Notes: generated by a model from the sequence alone, not told the origin. A stretch of DNA of 64,000 nucleotides from an uncultured Prevotellaceae bacterium (GCA_902790625.1 CADASP010000001.1:62001-126000), one strand, 5' to 3'; positions 31,881 to 41,144 are shown, counted from the stretch's first letter. A program made the numbers and translations.

Positions 31881-34811
31881 ATGAAGTATTCTTTTTGTTC
31901 TGCACTTTTCGTGCTATTGATGTCGGTTGATGCCGCAGCCGACGGCGTGCGCCACATCACTGCGGTGCAGCCCGTGAACGTGAGTGTGCCCGTGGGCTGC
32001 GCGCCCCGCCTGCCCTTCCAGTTGTGGGTGGAGTATAGCGACGGTGCTGCCGAGTGGCGGCAGGTGCGCTGGCAAAACAGCGCGTTGGTGCGCGAGCAGG
32101 CTGAGGCCGATGCGGCGATGACGCCTGCGGGCACCCACTACAAGGTGAAGGGGTTCATCACCGGCGACAACACCACGGCGCAGGGACTGCCCGTGACGGC
32201 CGAGGTGAGCGTGACCACCACCCCATGGGCGGTGCCAGCCACCACCGTGGCCACGACGCTGCCCCTTGACCAGGTGGCGCTGACGGGCGACAACCGGCTG
32301 ACGTGGAACCGCGACCTGGACATCGACCGACTGCTCAGTCTCGATGTGCGACAGCAGCTCTACAACTACTACGACACCTACGGGCTGAGCACAGAGGGCT
32401 GCCCCGTGGCCGATGGCTGGGACTCGCCCACCACGAAGCTGAAGGGACACGGTTCGGGCCACTATATGAGTGCGATGGCCATGGCATACGCCAGTTGCCG
32501 CGATGAGGAGAAGAAGCATCGCCTGCGCCGCAGCCTGGGCATGATGGTCGACGAGCTGCGCCGCTGCCAGGAGCGTACCTTTGTGTGGAGCGACTCGTTG
32601 GGACGCTACTGGGAGGCACGCGACTTCGCCCCGGAAGAGGAACTGCGAACGATGCAAGGCACGTGGAAAGACTTCGACCGCTACAAGCAGCAATATGAGC
32701 GCTACGGCTATGGCTACCTGAACGCCATACCGGCGCAGCACTGCGTGCTCATCGAGATGTATCGAGCGTATAACAACGAGCAGTGGGTGTGGGCACCCTA
32801 CTACAGTGTGCACAAGCAGCTGGCGGGCCTCATCGACATAGCCACCTACGTCGACGACGATGCCATCGCCCAGAAGGCGCTGCTCATAGCCAAGGACATG
32901 GGCCTGTGGGTGTGGAACCGCATGCACTATCGCACATACGTGAAGAGCGACGGCAACAGCGCGGAGCGACGGGCACGACCGGGCAACCGCCATGAGATGT
33001 GGAACATGTATATCGCTGGCGAGGTGGGAGGCATGGCCGAGTCGCTGGCCCGCCTGTCGGAGATGGTGGCCGATGGCGAAGACAAAGCGCGACTGCTCGA
33101 AGCCGCCAACTGCTTCGACAGTCCCGCCTTCTTCGGGCCCCTGGCACAGAATGTGGATGCCATCCGCACGCGACACGCCAACCAGCATATACCGATGGTG
33201 ACGGGCGCCCTGCGCAGCTATCTGGGCAACCACAACCCCTACTACTATAATCTGGCACAGAACTTCTGGACGATGATTCAGGGCCGCTACCGCTATGCCA
33301 TGGGTGGCGTGGGCAACGGCGAGATGTTTCGACAGCCCTACTCGCAGATGACCTCGATGACCGGCAACCAGACCAGCTGGGGCGGGCGCATACGCCAGGA
33401 ACCCACGCTGAACGAGACCTGCTGCGCCTATAACCTGGCGAAGCTGACGAAAGACCTGAACTGCTTCAACCCCAACGATGCCCGCTATATGGACTACTAC
33501 GAGCGCGTGCTCTACAACCAGATTGTAGGCTCCGTCAATCCCCATGAGTACAAGACCGTGTATCAGTATGCCGTGGGTCTGAACGCCTCGAAGCCTTGGG
33601 GCAACAGCACTCCGCAGGAGAGCTGCTGTGGCGGCACGGGCGTGGAGAACCATGTGAAGTATCAGGAGGCGGCCTACTTCGTGGGAGCCGACACGGTGTG
33701 GGTGGCGCTCTACCTGCCCACCACCGCCCAGTGGCAGCAGCAGGGCGTCACCATCAGTCAGGAATGTCTGTGGCCCGCCGAGAAGAGCACCATCCGCATC
33801 CTGCCCAATCAAACTAGCCAGACTAGTATATCTAGTCTATCTAGCAAGACTAGTAAGTCTAGTAAAAACAAGAAGCTGGCCATGAAGCTGCGCGTGCCCT
33901 ACTGGGCCACCGAGGGCTTCGACGTGAAGCTCAATGGCCGCAGCATCGCCAAGAGCTACCAACCCAGCAGCTATGTGGAGATTCCCGCTCGCCGATGGAA
34001 GGAGAAGGACGTGGTGGAGGTGGTGATGCCCTTCACTAAGCACCTCGACTTCGGCCCCGACAAGGCCGACGGCCACTGGTTAGGCACGCTGATGTATGGC
34101 CCATTAGTGATGGCCACCACGGGCATCAGCAGCTGGGAGGAGGCCACCGCCACCATCGCCCCCGACCTGAGCGACGTGCAGCTGATGGGAGCCACGCCAG
34201 GCACCGGAGCCGACGCCAACATCTACACGCTCAACTTCCATGGGCATACGTTCATCCCCGACTATCAGGCCGACCGCCACATCACCCACTACCTGCGTCT
34301 CGACATGCCCGCCGACCCCGCCGCCGTGAGTGCTGCCGCCCAGGCCAACGAGGGCATCGACCGCTCGGCGCTGCGCGAGCTGATGATGGTGGCCCGCCAG
34401 CGCGTGGATGAGCAACAGGCTTGGAACAACATGGCCGTGAAGGTGCCCGAATATGCGCCGTGGGCACCGCATGCCTATCAGCGCATGACCACCCTCATGG
34501 CCCAAAGCCAGCAATTGCTCGACGCGGCTGACAACAACCTGAAGCAGCAGGACATAGAAGATGCCGCCGCCAACCTGAACGCCATCATCAACCAGATGCG
34601 GCCTGGCAACCTGCCCGAACTGGAAGACATGGAGCCGCTGATGAAGCTCATAGAGCAAGCCAAGCAGCAGAGCCAGCCCTCGCAGCAGTTGCAGCGTGCA
34701 CTCGACTACGCCGGCATGGTGGTGCGCTACGTGAGTGACGGCAGCGGCACCCACGACATGATTGAACGAGCCATCAACCAACTGAACGAAAACATAAACG
34801 AAAAGAAATGA
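31881..34811 (+). CDS. GH127-type (DUF1680) beta-L-arabinofuranosidase-like enzyme
   Basis: A 976-residue secreted glycosidase. A signal peptide (MKYSFCSALFVLLMSVDAAA) precedes an Ig-like domain, then the GH127 (alpha/alpha)6 catalytic region (GHGSGHYMSAMAMAYASC, GTGVENHVKYQEAAYF). The zinc/cysteine site described for GH127 enzymes is conserved: E512-T-C514 and the C582-C583 pair, where the first cysteine of the pair would be the nucleophile. A Gln-rich helical C-terminal region follows. The predicted role is release of L-arabinofuranose from plant glycans, though GH127-like enzymes vary. Residues 645-662 (a Thr/Ser/Lys-rich loop) are encoded by a 9-bp tandem repeat. The stop overlaps the GH9 start by 4 bases. 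Confidence 0.85.
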   Translation: MKYSFCSALFVLLMSVDAAADGVRHITAVQPVNVSVPVGCAPRLPFQLWVEYSDGAAEWRQVRWQNSALVREQAEADAAMTPAGTHYKVKGFITGDNTTAQGLPVTAEVSVTTTPWAVPATTVATTLPLDQVALTGDNRLTWNRDLDIDRLLSLDVRQQLYNYYDTYGLSTEGCPVADGWDSPTTKLKGHGSGHYMSAMAMAYASCRDEEKKHRLRRSLGMMVDELRRCQERTFVWSDSLGRYWEARDFAPEEELRTMQGTWKDFDRYKQQYERYGYGYLNAIPAQHCVLIEMYRAYNNEQWVWAPYYSVHKQLAGLIDIATYVDDDAIAQKALLIAKDMGLWVWNRMHYRTYVKSDGNSAERRARPGNRHEMWNMYIAGEVGGMAESLARLSEMVADGEDKARLLEAANCFDSPAFFGPLAQNVDAIRTRHANQHIPMVTGALRSYLGNHNPYYYNLAQNFWTMIQGRYRYAMGGVGNGEMFRQPYSQMTSMTGNQTSWGGRIRQEPTLNETCCAYNLAKLTKDLNCFNPNDARYMDYYERVLYNQIVGSVNPHEYKTVYQYAVGLNASKPWGNSTPQESCCGGTGVENHVKYQEAAYFVGADTVWVALYLPTTAQWQQQGVTISQECLWPAEKSTIRILPNQTSQTSISSLSSKTSKSSKNKKLAMKLRVPYWATEGFDVKLNGRSIAKSYQPSSYVEIPARRWKEKDVVEVVMPFTKHLDFGPDKADGHWLGTLMYGPLVMATTGISSWEEATATIAPDLSDVQLMGATPGTGADANIYTLNFHGHTFIPDYQADRHITHYLRLDMPADPAAVSAAAQANEGIDRSALRELMMVARQRVDEQQAWNNMAVKVPEYAPWAPHAYQRMTTLMAQSQQLLDAADNNLKQQDIEDAAANLNAIINQMRPGNLPELEDMEPLMKLIEQAKQQSQPSQQLQRALDYAGMVVRYVSDGSGTHDMIERAINQLNENINEKK
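33813..33866 (+). repeat. Six 9-bp tandem repeats with CTAG core inside the GH127 gene
   Basis: Units at 33813, 33822, 33831, 33840, 33849 and 33858 read (A/T)CTAGnnnn and encode a loop of T, S and K between catalytic and C-terminal regions. The core ACTAGT is palindromic. Confidence 0.85.
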
Positions 34812-36535
34812 AAAGGAAACTGATTTTATCGTTAGTGCTCGCTGCCGCCACGATGAGCGTGCAGGGTCAGAACGGTGTGGAGATTCGCCTGAATCAGGTG
34901 GGGTATGCTCCGCAGCAAGAAAAAGTAATTGTGGTGGAAGGCGTCAACCCCGCTGGCAAGGTGCGCATCGCCACCCCCGACGGCCGCAAGCTGAAGGCCA
35001 AGTCGGTGCGCAAGGCCACCTCGCCGTGGTCGGGCAAGGTGCGCTATGTGGTCGACTTGGGTCAGCTGTCGCAGCCGGGCACCTATCAGGTGAGCATCGG
35101 CAAGCAGCAGTGCAGCCTCACCGTGGCTGAGCGTCCGCTGCAGCAGGTGGCCACCGCCGCCCTGCGCCTGTTCTATCTCATCCGCTCGGGCGTGCCCATC
35201 ACCATGGGTGGCGACTACAACCGCCCAGCGGGACATGCCGACACCCGCGTGCTGGTGCATAACTCGGCCGCCTCGCCGTTGAGGCCCACAGGAACGATTA
35301 TCAGCTCGCCTTATGGATGGTACGACGCGGGTGACTATAATAAATATGTGGTGAACTCGGCCTTCAGCATCGGCCTGATGTTCGCCGCCTACGAGCAGCA
35401 GAAAGACTACTTTGCCCGCCTCGACACCAACATCCCCGAGAGCAAGAACAAGACACCCGACCTGCTCGACGAGATGATGTTCAACCTGCAGTGGTTCTTC
35501 ACCATGCAAGACCCTGCCGACGGGGGTGTCTACCACAAGCTCACCACGCCCAACTTCGAGGGATTCATCATGCCGAAAGATTGCAAACAGCCGCGCTATG
35601 TGGTGCAGAAGAGCGTCACCGTCACCCTCGACTTTGCCGCCGTGATGGCCGATGCCGCCCGCCTATTTGAGCCTTACAACCAAGACTACCCAGGATTTGC
35701 GTCGCAAGCTGCTGCCGTGGCCGAGCGCGCCTACCAGTGGGCGAAGGAGCATCCCACAACCTTCTATCGTCAGGAGCAGCTGAAAGACCCCGCCGTCAGC
35801 ACCGGCACCTACGGCGATGGTAATGCACGCGACGAGTTCTTCTGGGCTGCCTCGGCACTCTATCGCTTGACGGGCCGTCAGCAGTATCTCGACGATGCCG
35901 TGCAGTATAAGCCCCAGCGTTTCTCCACACCCACATGGGGCAATGTGGCTTCGCTGGGTGCCTACGAATGGATGGCCAATGGCCATGCGTCGGCAAAGGC
36001 TGCGCAGGAGATGGCTACGGACATGCTGAACCAGCTCTACGCTTACTGTGATGAGGCCGTGAAGGGTGTGGAGACATCGTGCTTCAACGCGCCCTACGGC
36101 AATAGTCCACGCGACTTTGGCTGGGGCTGCTTGGCTGAGCACTGCTGCTGTCAGGCGATGGCCCTGCTCTATGCCGATGCGATGAAGGGTGAACCTGCCT
36201 ATCGCCGCTATGCCATGCAGAATGCTGACTATCTGCTGGGCCGCAACGCCACGGGCTACTGCTTCGTGACGGGCTTCGGCACCAAGAGTCCCATGCACCC
36301 CCACCACCGCATCTCGGCCGCCGATGCCGTGGAGGCGCCCTTCCCCGGCATGCTGGTGGGTGGCCCCAATCCCGGACAGCAGGACAAGAAGGACATGCAC
36401 AATGCCGTCTATCCCTCGAACCATCCCGACGAGTCGTATATCGACGATGCTGAGTCGTACGCCTCCAACGAGATTGCCATCAACTGGAACGCCTCGCTCG
36501 TAGCCCTGCTCTGTTGGCTCGATGCCATCAACTGA
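34808..36535 (+). CDS. GH9 family endoglucanase/cellulase-like enzyme
   Basis: A 575-residue secreted protein. A signal peptide (MKRKLILSLVLAAATMSVQG) leads into an N-terminal CelD-type Ig domain (VEIRLNQVGYAPQQEKVIVVEG), then a GH9 (alpha/alpha)6 catalytic domain. Catalytic residues are recognisable: the two aspartates of GWYDAGDYNKYV (D173, D176), SPMHPHHR, and the acid glutamate E555 in DDAESYASNEIAINWNA. GH9 enzymes hydrolyse beta-1,4-glucans by inversion. The ATG overlaps the upstream GH127 stop (ATGA), so both are one transcript and probably attack arabinose-decorated glucan or xyloglucan-like material together. No carbohydrate-binding module or T9SS tail is seen. Confidence 0.9.
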   Translation: MKRKLILSLVLAAATMSVQGQNGVEIRLNQVGYAPQQEKVIVVEGVNPAGKVRIATPDGRKLKAKSVRKATSPWSGKVRYVVDLGQLSQPGTYQVSIGKQQCSLTVAERPLQQVATAALRLFYLIRSGVPITMGGDYNRPAGHADTRVLVHNSAASPLRPTGTIISSPYGWYDAGDYNKYVVNSAFSIGLMFAAYEQQKDYFARLDTNIPESKNKTPDLLDEMMFNLQWFFTMQDPADGGVYHKLTTPNFEGFIMPKDCKQPRYVVQKSVTVTLDFAAVMADAARLFEPYNQDYPGFASQAAAVAERAYQWAKEHPTTFYRQEQLKDPAVSTGTYGDGNARDEFFWAASALYRLTGRQQYLDDAVQYKPQRFSTPTWGNVASLGAYEWMANGHASAKAAQEMATDMLNQLYAYCDEAVKGVETSCFNAPYGNSPRDFGWGCLAEHCCCQAMALLYADAMKGEPAYRRYAMQNADYLLGRNATGYCFVTGFGTKSPMHPHHRISAADAVEAPFPGMLVGGPNPGQQDKKDMHNAVYPSNHPDESYIDDAESYASNEIAINWNASLVALLCWLDAIN

Positions 36536-36542
36536 TAGCATA

Positions 36543-36577
36543 AAGTCCTGAGTTTTCAAAGAGAAAACTCAGGACTT
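36543..36577. terminator. Bidirectional terminator between GH9 and the T9SS operon end
   Basis: A perfect 15-bp stem AAGTCCTGAGTTTTC (36543-36557) with its complement (36563-36577) and a 5-base loop, between convergent genes. Confidence 0.8.
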
Positions 36578-36618
36578 AAAATATGAGTCAAACCTAAAGT
36601 TATCCTTGGGGTGTGGTG

Positions 36619-37416
36619 TCAGAAGAAATAGGAGGCCGAAACGCTCCAGGCGTTGGTGTGCGTTTTGGCGTAACGGAACGACTGGTCCTGCAACTGGTTG
36701 CCGAGTTCCTGCCAAGTGAAATCGGCGGTCTTGCCAATGGGGATGTTGTAGTTGACGGACACCTCGAAATGGTTGGCAAAGGTGGCGCCGACACCCAAGT
36801 TGAAGCTGAGCATGGTCTGTTGCAGCGAGAACTGCTTCAGCTCACCATCGTCGGAGAACCAGTGCTTGATGTCCTTTCCCACGTTGAAGCTGAACTGTGG
36901 TCCGCCCAGCAGGAAGATGCCCAGCATCTCGCCGATGCCCGCTCCAAGGCGTGCATCGCCTCGCAGCACCAGGCTCTGCTGCTGAAATTTCTTGTCCTGC
37001 ACCTCCAGCTCATGCTGTTCGTAGAGGGCGCTCGCATCGATGGTGACGGGTGCGATAGGCAGCCCTATCTTCAGCGTGGGACCCGCGAAGAATCCCATGC
37101 GGTTCGACTCATCCAGCGCGTCGCCGTTGAATGCCATCTGTGCCAGCTGGAAGCCTCCCTTGAGGCCAAAGCGCACCTGCGCATCAGAAGTGAGAAGTGA
37201 GAAGCGGGAAGTGAGAAGTATTAAAAGCACTAAAAAAGCACCCCTGAAGCGTCCTGAGAGGAAAGACCCACTCCAAAAGCGCCTTGAGCGGGAATACCCA
37301 CCCCCAGCCCCTCCCGAACGGGAGGGGAGTTTAGTTACTTCTGCTGTCATTTTATTCATTGAGTTCTTCATCATTGAATTCTTCATAACAAGTCTATTTA
37401 AACTCCCCTCCCGCAC
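36619..37416 (-). CDS. PorT-like outer-membrane beta-barrel protein at the end of the T9SS operon
   Basis: An outer-membrane barrel of about 210 mature residues. After the signal peptide the sequence begins VRFGLKGGFQLAQMAF and consists of alternating amphipathic strands ending in SYFF with a terminal aromatic. It resembles the OMP_b-brl_2/PorT-like family, and its place directly after gldN supports a T9SS link. The 5' end is unusual. All in-frame ATG codons lie upstream of a C/G-rich hairpin repeat (37296-37332), which adds a basic Gly/Ser/Arg-rich stretch before the hydrophobic core. Part of that core (LLTSRFSLLTSDAQ) is encoded by 7-bp repeats. The true start among the ATGs between about 37350 and 37416 is uncertain; the outermost is given. 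Confidence 0.65.
   Translation of the reverse strand: MREGSLNRLVMKNSMMKNSMNKMTAEVTKLPSRSGGAGGGYSRSRRFWSGSFLSGRFRGAFLVLLILLTSRFSLLTSDAQVRFGLKGGFQLAQMAFNGDALDESNRMGFFAGPTLKIGLPIAPVTIDASALYEQHELEVQDKKFQQQSLVLRGDARLGAGIGEMLGIFLLGGPQFSFNVGKDIKHWFSDDGELKQFSLQQTMLSFNLGVGATFANHFEVSVNYNIPIGKTADFTWQELGNQLQDQSFRYAKTHTNAWSVSASYFF
37187..37220 (-). repeat. 7-bp tandem repeats (GAAGTGA) inside the barrel protein's signal peptide
   Basis: Units start at 37187, 37194, 37201, 37208 and (partial) 37215. They encode LLTSRFSLLTS near the cleavage site. Period 7 is not a multiple of three. Confidence 0.8.
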
Positions 37417-37470
37417 GGGAGGGGCTGGGGGTGGGTTTTTCCCCCAAGGGAGGGGCTGGGGGTGGGTGTT
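37296..37470. repeat. C/G-rich hairpin repeats at the 5' end of the barrel gene and in the gap to gldN
   Basis: Copy 1 (37296-37332) reads CCCACCCCCAGCCCCTCCCG... and lies inside the barrel gene's 5' part. Copy 2 (37401-37437) is its inverse, and copy 3 (37441-37470) repeats GGGAGGGGCTGGGGGTGGG. Copies 1 and 2 are inverted around about 70 bases that contain all the candidate start codons. Confidence 0.8.
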
Positions 37471-38592
37471 TTAGTGTCTTTCTCGGCGCACGGAGACTCT
37501 TGCAGCTGAGCTCGACGATGATGATGATGAGCTGCGCTCGCGCTTGGTTTTCACGCGTGCCGACTTTTCAGTCTTCTTTGCCTTGCTGCCTTTGAGGGCT
37601 TTCGGGTCGGCGGTTGCCAGGCTGTCGATGCTGTCTTTCTTGGCCTTGTCGCCAAATAGGTTCTGTCGGAAAGCCTCCAGCTCGGCCTCTATGCGGCGCT
37701 GCTCGGCGGTGTATTTCGTGCTGTCTTCGCCTGCAATCTGTGCGAGGGTCTTGCCAAGGCGGTTGGCGGTCTTGTAGATCTTTCCCTTGTATTTGTTCAG
37801 GGCGAAGAAGTCGTCGAGGTTCATCATCGCGGCATCGTTGATGTCGCTGGTCTTGATTTGCTGACGGCTGAGGTAGGGTTCCACCTCGCTATATTTCACC
37901 CAGAACAGAGGATACTTGGTGACCGATTCACCGTCGCCGAAGTCGTCTTCCATCATCACGGGGCAGAAGGCGATGGGCTTGATGTGGAACGAGGAGTTGG
38001 CCTGGTCGAAGTAGGCGCACTCCTTCAGGTAGTACATCGTGACCTGTGCCGAAGGGATGTCGCTGTTCTCCACTTTCAGCTTACCGCCTTGCTCCTCGTA
38101 CATGATTCTGTAGTTTTCGAGGATGCTCTTCATGTCGACCTTTGCCGTTGCTTCGAGCACCTCGTTTCCGTCGAGGTTGTATTCATAGACGGGTATGTAG
38201 CCGTTGAGTGCGAGCCGGAACACGTAGGTGAACAGGTTCATGCGCTTTCCCTGCGGCTCTACGGGGTCGTAGAGTCCTGCGTTCTCCTCGTCGTTGAGGT
38301 TGATTTCGCGGTAGATGTCGCGGCGCCATACCACGTCTTCGGGCATGTCGAGGGCAGTGGGATACATGATGCGCATGCGGTCGGTCATGCCCCCTTGCTG
38401 GTCTTTCTGCTGTGTTTTCGTCTGCTGTGCTGTCCTTCTCTGCGTCGTCTGCTGGGTGCGCTGCGTCGTCTGCTGGGTGCGGCTCTGCTTGGGCTGGGCC
38501 TGCGCTTGGCTAATTGATAAATGACAAATGACAAATGACAAACCTATCACCATCATCCATTTCTTAGCTATTGTCAACTTAATTGTTTTCAT
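37471..38592 (-). CDS. gldN: T9SS periplasmic ring component GldN/PorN
   Basis: A 373-residue periplasmic protein of the type IX secretion machine, which with the GldK lipoprotein forms the ring under the outer membrane. A signal peptide (KKWMMVIGLSFVICHLSISQAQA) is followed by a low-complexity Gln/Thr/Arg region (TQQTTQRTQQTTQRR). The conserved GldN body follows (DVVWRRDIYREINLNDEENAGLYDP, YKGKIYKTANRLGKTLAQIA). The C-terminus is a basic/Ser-rich tail. The signal-peptide core is encoded by a 7-bp repeat (38512-38539). The gene is fourth of the five core genes and follows gldM by 43 bases. Confidence 0.9.
   Translation of the reverse strand: MKTIKLTIAKKWMMVIGLSFVICHLSISQAQAQPKQSRTQQTTQRTQQTTQRRTAQQTKTQQKDQQGGMTDRMRIMYPTALDMPEDVVWRRDIYREINLNDEENAGLYDPVEPQGKRMNLFTYVFRLALNGYIPVYEYNLDGNEVLEATAKVDMKSILENYRIMYEEQGGKLKVENSDIPSAQVTMYYLKECAYFDQANSSFHIKPIAFCPVMMEDDFGDGESVTKYPLFWVKYSEVEPYLSRQQIKTSDINDAAMMNLDDFFALNKYKGKIYKTANRLGKTLAQIAGEDSTKYTAEQRRIEAELEAFRQNLFGDKAKKDSIDSLATADPKALKGSKAKKTEKSARVKTKRERSSSSSSSSSAARVSVRRERH
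38512..38539 (-). repeat. Four 7-bp tandem repeats (AAATGAC) inside the gldN signal peptide
   Basis: Units at 38512, 38519, 38526 and 38533 encode SFVICHLSI on the minus strand. Slippage by one unit would shift the frame of gldN. Confidence 0.8.
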
Positions 38593-38635
38593 ACCATTAT
38601 CTTATTTTTCATTTATCTTTTAGGACTCAGCCCGT

Positions 38636-40195
38636 CTACTGCACTTTCACCTCCATGGCGGCGTTGAGTGTTCGCTCGATGCCATCAGGGCCGATGGCCG
38701 TCACCCCCGAGATGTAGAAGCGGCGACCTCGCGAGAGCTTGCGAATCTGGTCTTTCTGTGCGGCCGAGAAGTTGGCACCGTCGCTGTTGATGGGCTTGGC
38801 ATTACCCATGTTGTCGAAGAAGACGGTTTGGAAGGAGACCACGCGGAAGCTGATGTCGAGGATGCCGTCGTCGATGGCTGCACCGATTTTCTCGGCGGCT
38901 ACGAGTCCGGCCTTCGACATGTTGCCACCCTTGAAGCGCGACGGGTTGCCCTGGTCGTCCTTGATGTCGATGTAGGGCGTGGGGTCGGGCAGCTTGCGCA
39001 CCTTGAACGCGAAGGAACCCATGGTTTGGGGGCGCCCCGTGTTGGTGCTGGTGACGGTGATGACAGCCTCCTGGCCGATGGTTGTTGGGTTGGCGATGTA
39101 CTTGCCGGCGCCATTGGGCGTGAGTGTGCCGTTGGTCATCGAAGCCGAAATCTTGTTCAGGGGCACGCCGGGCACGCTGATGCTGATGGGGTTGGGATAG
39201 CCCTTGTAGAGCATGCGGGTGAGGTCGGCGCTGACGGTGGCCGAAGGCTCCACCACGGTGTACTTCTGCTCAAAGTCGCGGCGGATGGGGTCGCCATTGC
39301 CGTTGATGGTCTGTATGTATCCGCTTAGGGTGAAGTCGCCGGTGCGCGAGGTCACGGTTTCGTAGATGTTGTCGGGCAGATCCATTTTCTTGCCGCCGAT
39401 GTAGAGTTCGGGCACCTGGGTGGTGTCGATGGCGGCCATGACGATGCGCGCCGAGAATCGGTCGCCCTGCACGATGGTCTGCGAGTTAGGGATGACGAAG
39501 GCGTCGAGGGCATTCACGCGGATATCCTTCACGTCGATGTTCTGCACCAGCGTGTGCAGCACCTCCTTCTCAGCGTTGCGCACATCGTTCTGCAGTTTCG
39601 TCAGCATGGTGACGGCAGCCACGGCGGGCATGGCCTCGAACATATACTCCTGCCAGTTTTTGCCCAGTATGCCCGCTGGCACCTCGGTGGTGAGGTCGCT
39701 GGCAATGTGCTGCCGCTTGGCCGAGTCGGTGACCATCTCCAGTATGCCGTCGCGATAGGTGTCGATAGCCTTCTTCAGTTCTTCTCCGCGTCCGCGTCCT
39801 GGTGCCAGCATGATTTGGTTGGCGGCCTCCAGGTCTTCTTTGTTTTGCAGACTGTCGGGGTTGGCGTTTTTGCCGTCGGCCTCGCGTGCGATGGCCAACT
39901 TCAACTCCGAGGCCAGGCCATAGAGCTTCTGGCTTATCTCGCGCACCTGCATGGCCTTCTCGTACCACTCTCGCACTTTCTGCGGATTGGATGCCATCTG
40001 CTGCTCAAACTCGTCGTATATGACCTGGTTCTCCTGCGTGGCATTCTCCGTGGTGCGGTTCAGGCTTTCCTGCACGATGGCGAAGCCGTTGAGCACCTCG
40101 TTGGAGACGTTCAGAGCCAGCATAGCCATCAACACCACATACATGAGGTTGATCATCTTCTGGCGCGGAGAGACGGGTCGTTTCTTTATTGCCAT
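38636..40195 (-). CDS. gldM: T9SS motor protein GldM/PorM
   Basis: A 519-residue protein with one N-terminal transmembrane helix (MINLMYVVLMAMLALNVSNEVLNGFAIV) and a long periplasmic part, predicted as a helical D1 followed by beta-rich D2-D4 domains. GldM pairs with GldL in the inner membrane to form the proton-driven rotary motor of the type IX system and contacts the GldK/N ring. The N-terminal KRPVSPRQKMINLMYVVLMAMLALNVS segment is highly characteristic. Length is normal. It lies between gldL and gldN, 22 bases after gldL. Confidence 0.94.
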   Translation of the reverse strand: MAIKKRPVSPRQKMINLMYVVLMAMLALNVSNEVLNGFAIVQESLNRTTENATQENQVIYDEFEQQMASNPQKVREWYEKAMQVREISQKLYGLASELKLAIAREADGKNANPDSLQNKEDLEAANQIMLAPGRGRGEELKKAIDTYRDGILEMVTDSAKRQHIASDLTTEVPAGILGKNWQEYMFEAMPAVAAVTMLTKLQNDVRNAEKEVLHTLVQNIDVKDIRVNALDAFVIPNSQTIVQGDRFSARIVMAAIDTTQVPELYIGGKKMDLPDNIYETVTSRTGDFTLSGYIQTINGNGDPIRRDFEQKYTVVEPSATVSADLTRMLYKGYPNPISISVPGVPLNKISASMTNGTLTPNGAGKYIANPTTIGQEAVITVTSTNTGRPQTMGSFAFKVRKLPDPTPYIDIKDDQGNPSRFKGGNMSKAGLVAAEKIGAAIDDGILDISFRVVSFQTVFFDNMGNAKPINSDGANFSAAQKDQIRKLSRGRRFYISGVTAIGPDGIERTLNAAMEVKVQ

Positions 40196-40217
40196 TGTTG
40201 TATGGGATTAATGGGCT

Positions 40218-41144
40218 TTATGGGTTTAATGGGGTGGTAGGGGTCTTGGGCATGTTCACGGTCATGGCCTCAATCATGCGGGTGTAGATCTTGTTCAGCT
40301 CGGCAATCTGCTCGGCCATGTGCTTTGTCTGCTCGGTGATTTCGTCGATGGTGCCAATCTGCAGGCTGGCTCCCTTGAGCTGCATCTCGTAGACCTTGCA
40401 GATGCCTGTGAGTGTGCGGTTCAGGTTCTCCATCTCCTCGCTGTCGCGGGTGAGCCGTTCGCTCTGCTCCGACACCTTCTTCAGCGTCTCGGTGAGGCTC
40501 TTCAGCTGCTCCACGTAGTTCTGCGTGGCCTCCTCCATCTCCTCTGGGTCGATGTCGGGCAGTTCGGGCTGTGCAGGTATGCCGCCGATGATGGCTCCAC
40601 CACCGCCGATGATGCCGCCACCCGTCGCCATGCCTTCGCCAGCCGCGACGCCCTCGCCAACTGTGATGCCTTCGCCAGCTTCACCAGCCACTCCGGGCAT
40701 CCCGCCGCCAATGACGATGGTGCCGCCACCACCGCCGCCGACTGCTCCACCGCCTCCGACAACTCCGACTTGTCCGATTCCTCCGACTTGTCCGACACCT
40801 CCGATTTGTCCGACCGACTCGACAGTCGAATCCTCGGCGGTGCCTTCTGGGGTCTCGCCCTCTTCGCCCTCCTTTTCGATGACATGAGTGGGCAGTTCCT
40901 TGCCGTCTTCGGTCTTGTCGAAGGGACGGTCGAAACCAGCGATGAAGAACACCAACACCTCAGTACCCATACCGAGGAAGAGCATCAGGTTGGCTCCCGG
41001 CAGGTGGGTGAGCTTGAAGAGTGCACCCAGAATCACGATGGAGGCACCCCAGCTGTAGGCGTAGTTCATGAACGTCTGCCCTGGCACGCTGTCGAGCCAT
41101 TTCTGCAGACGGTAGATGGGATTGAATTTACTATATTTAGTCAT
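40218..41144 (-). CDS. gldL: T9SS motor protein GldL/PorL
   Basis: A 308-residue inner-membrane protein. Two transmembrane helices near the N-terminus (FMNYAYSWGASIVILGALFKL and GANLMLFLGMGTEVLVFFIAGF) carry the conserved glutamate in TEVLVFF that is implicated in proton flow through the GldLM motor. The C-terminus is a predicted coiled coil (YVEQLKSLTETLKKVSEQSERL). Between them lies a Gly/Val-rich segment (about residues 110-180) partly encoded by a 9-bp repeat (40755-40817). It makes this protein longer than typical PorL and is probably a flexible linker. Confidence 0.92.
   Translation of the reverse strand: MTKYSKFNPIYRLQKWLDSVPGQTFMNYAYSWGASIVILGALFKLTHLPGANLMLFLGMGTEVLVFFIAGFDRPFDKTEDGKELPTHVIEKEGEEGETPEGTAEDSTVESVGQIGGVGQVGGIGQVGVVGGGGAVGGGGGGTIVIGGGMPGVAGEAGEGITVGEGVAAGEGMATGGGIIGGGGAIIGGIPAQPELPDIDPEEMEEATQNYVEQLKSLTETLKKVSEQSERLTRDSEEMENLNRTLTGICKVYEMQLKGASLQIGTIDEITEQTKHMAEQIAELNKIYTRMIEAMTVNMPKTPTTPLNP
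40755..40817 (-). repeat. Seven 9-bp tandem repeats (TCCGAnnnn) inside gldL
   Basis: Units at 40755, 40764, 40773, 40782, 40791, 40800 and 40809. Read on the minus strand they encode alternating VGQ/IGG/VGQ. The same DNA unit occurs in two other genes (56718, 63394), where it encodes SDx. Confidence 0.85.
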
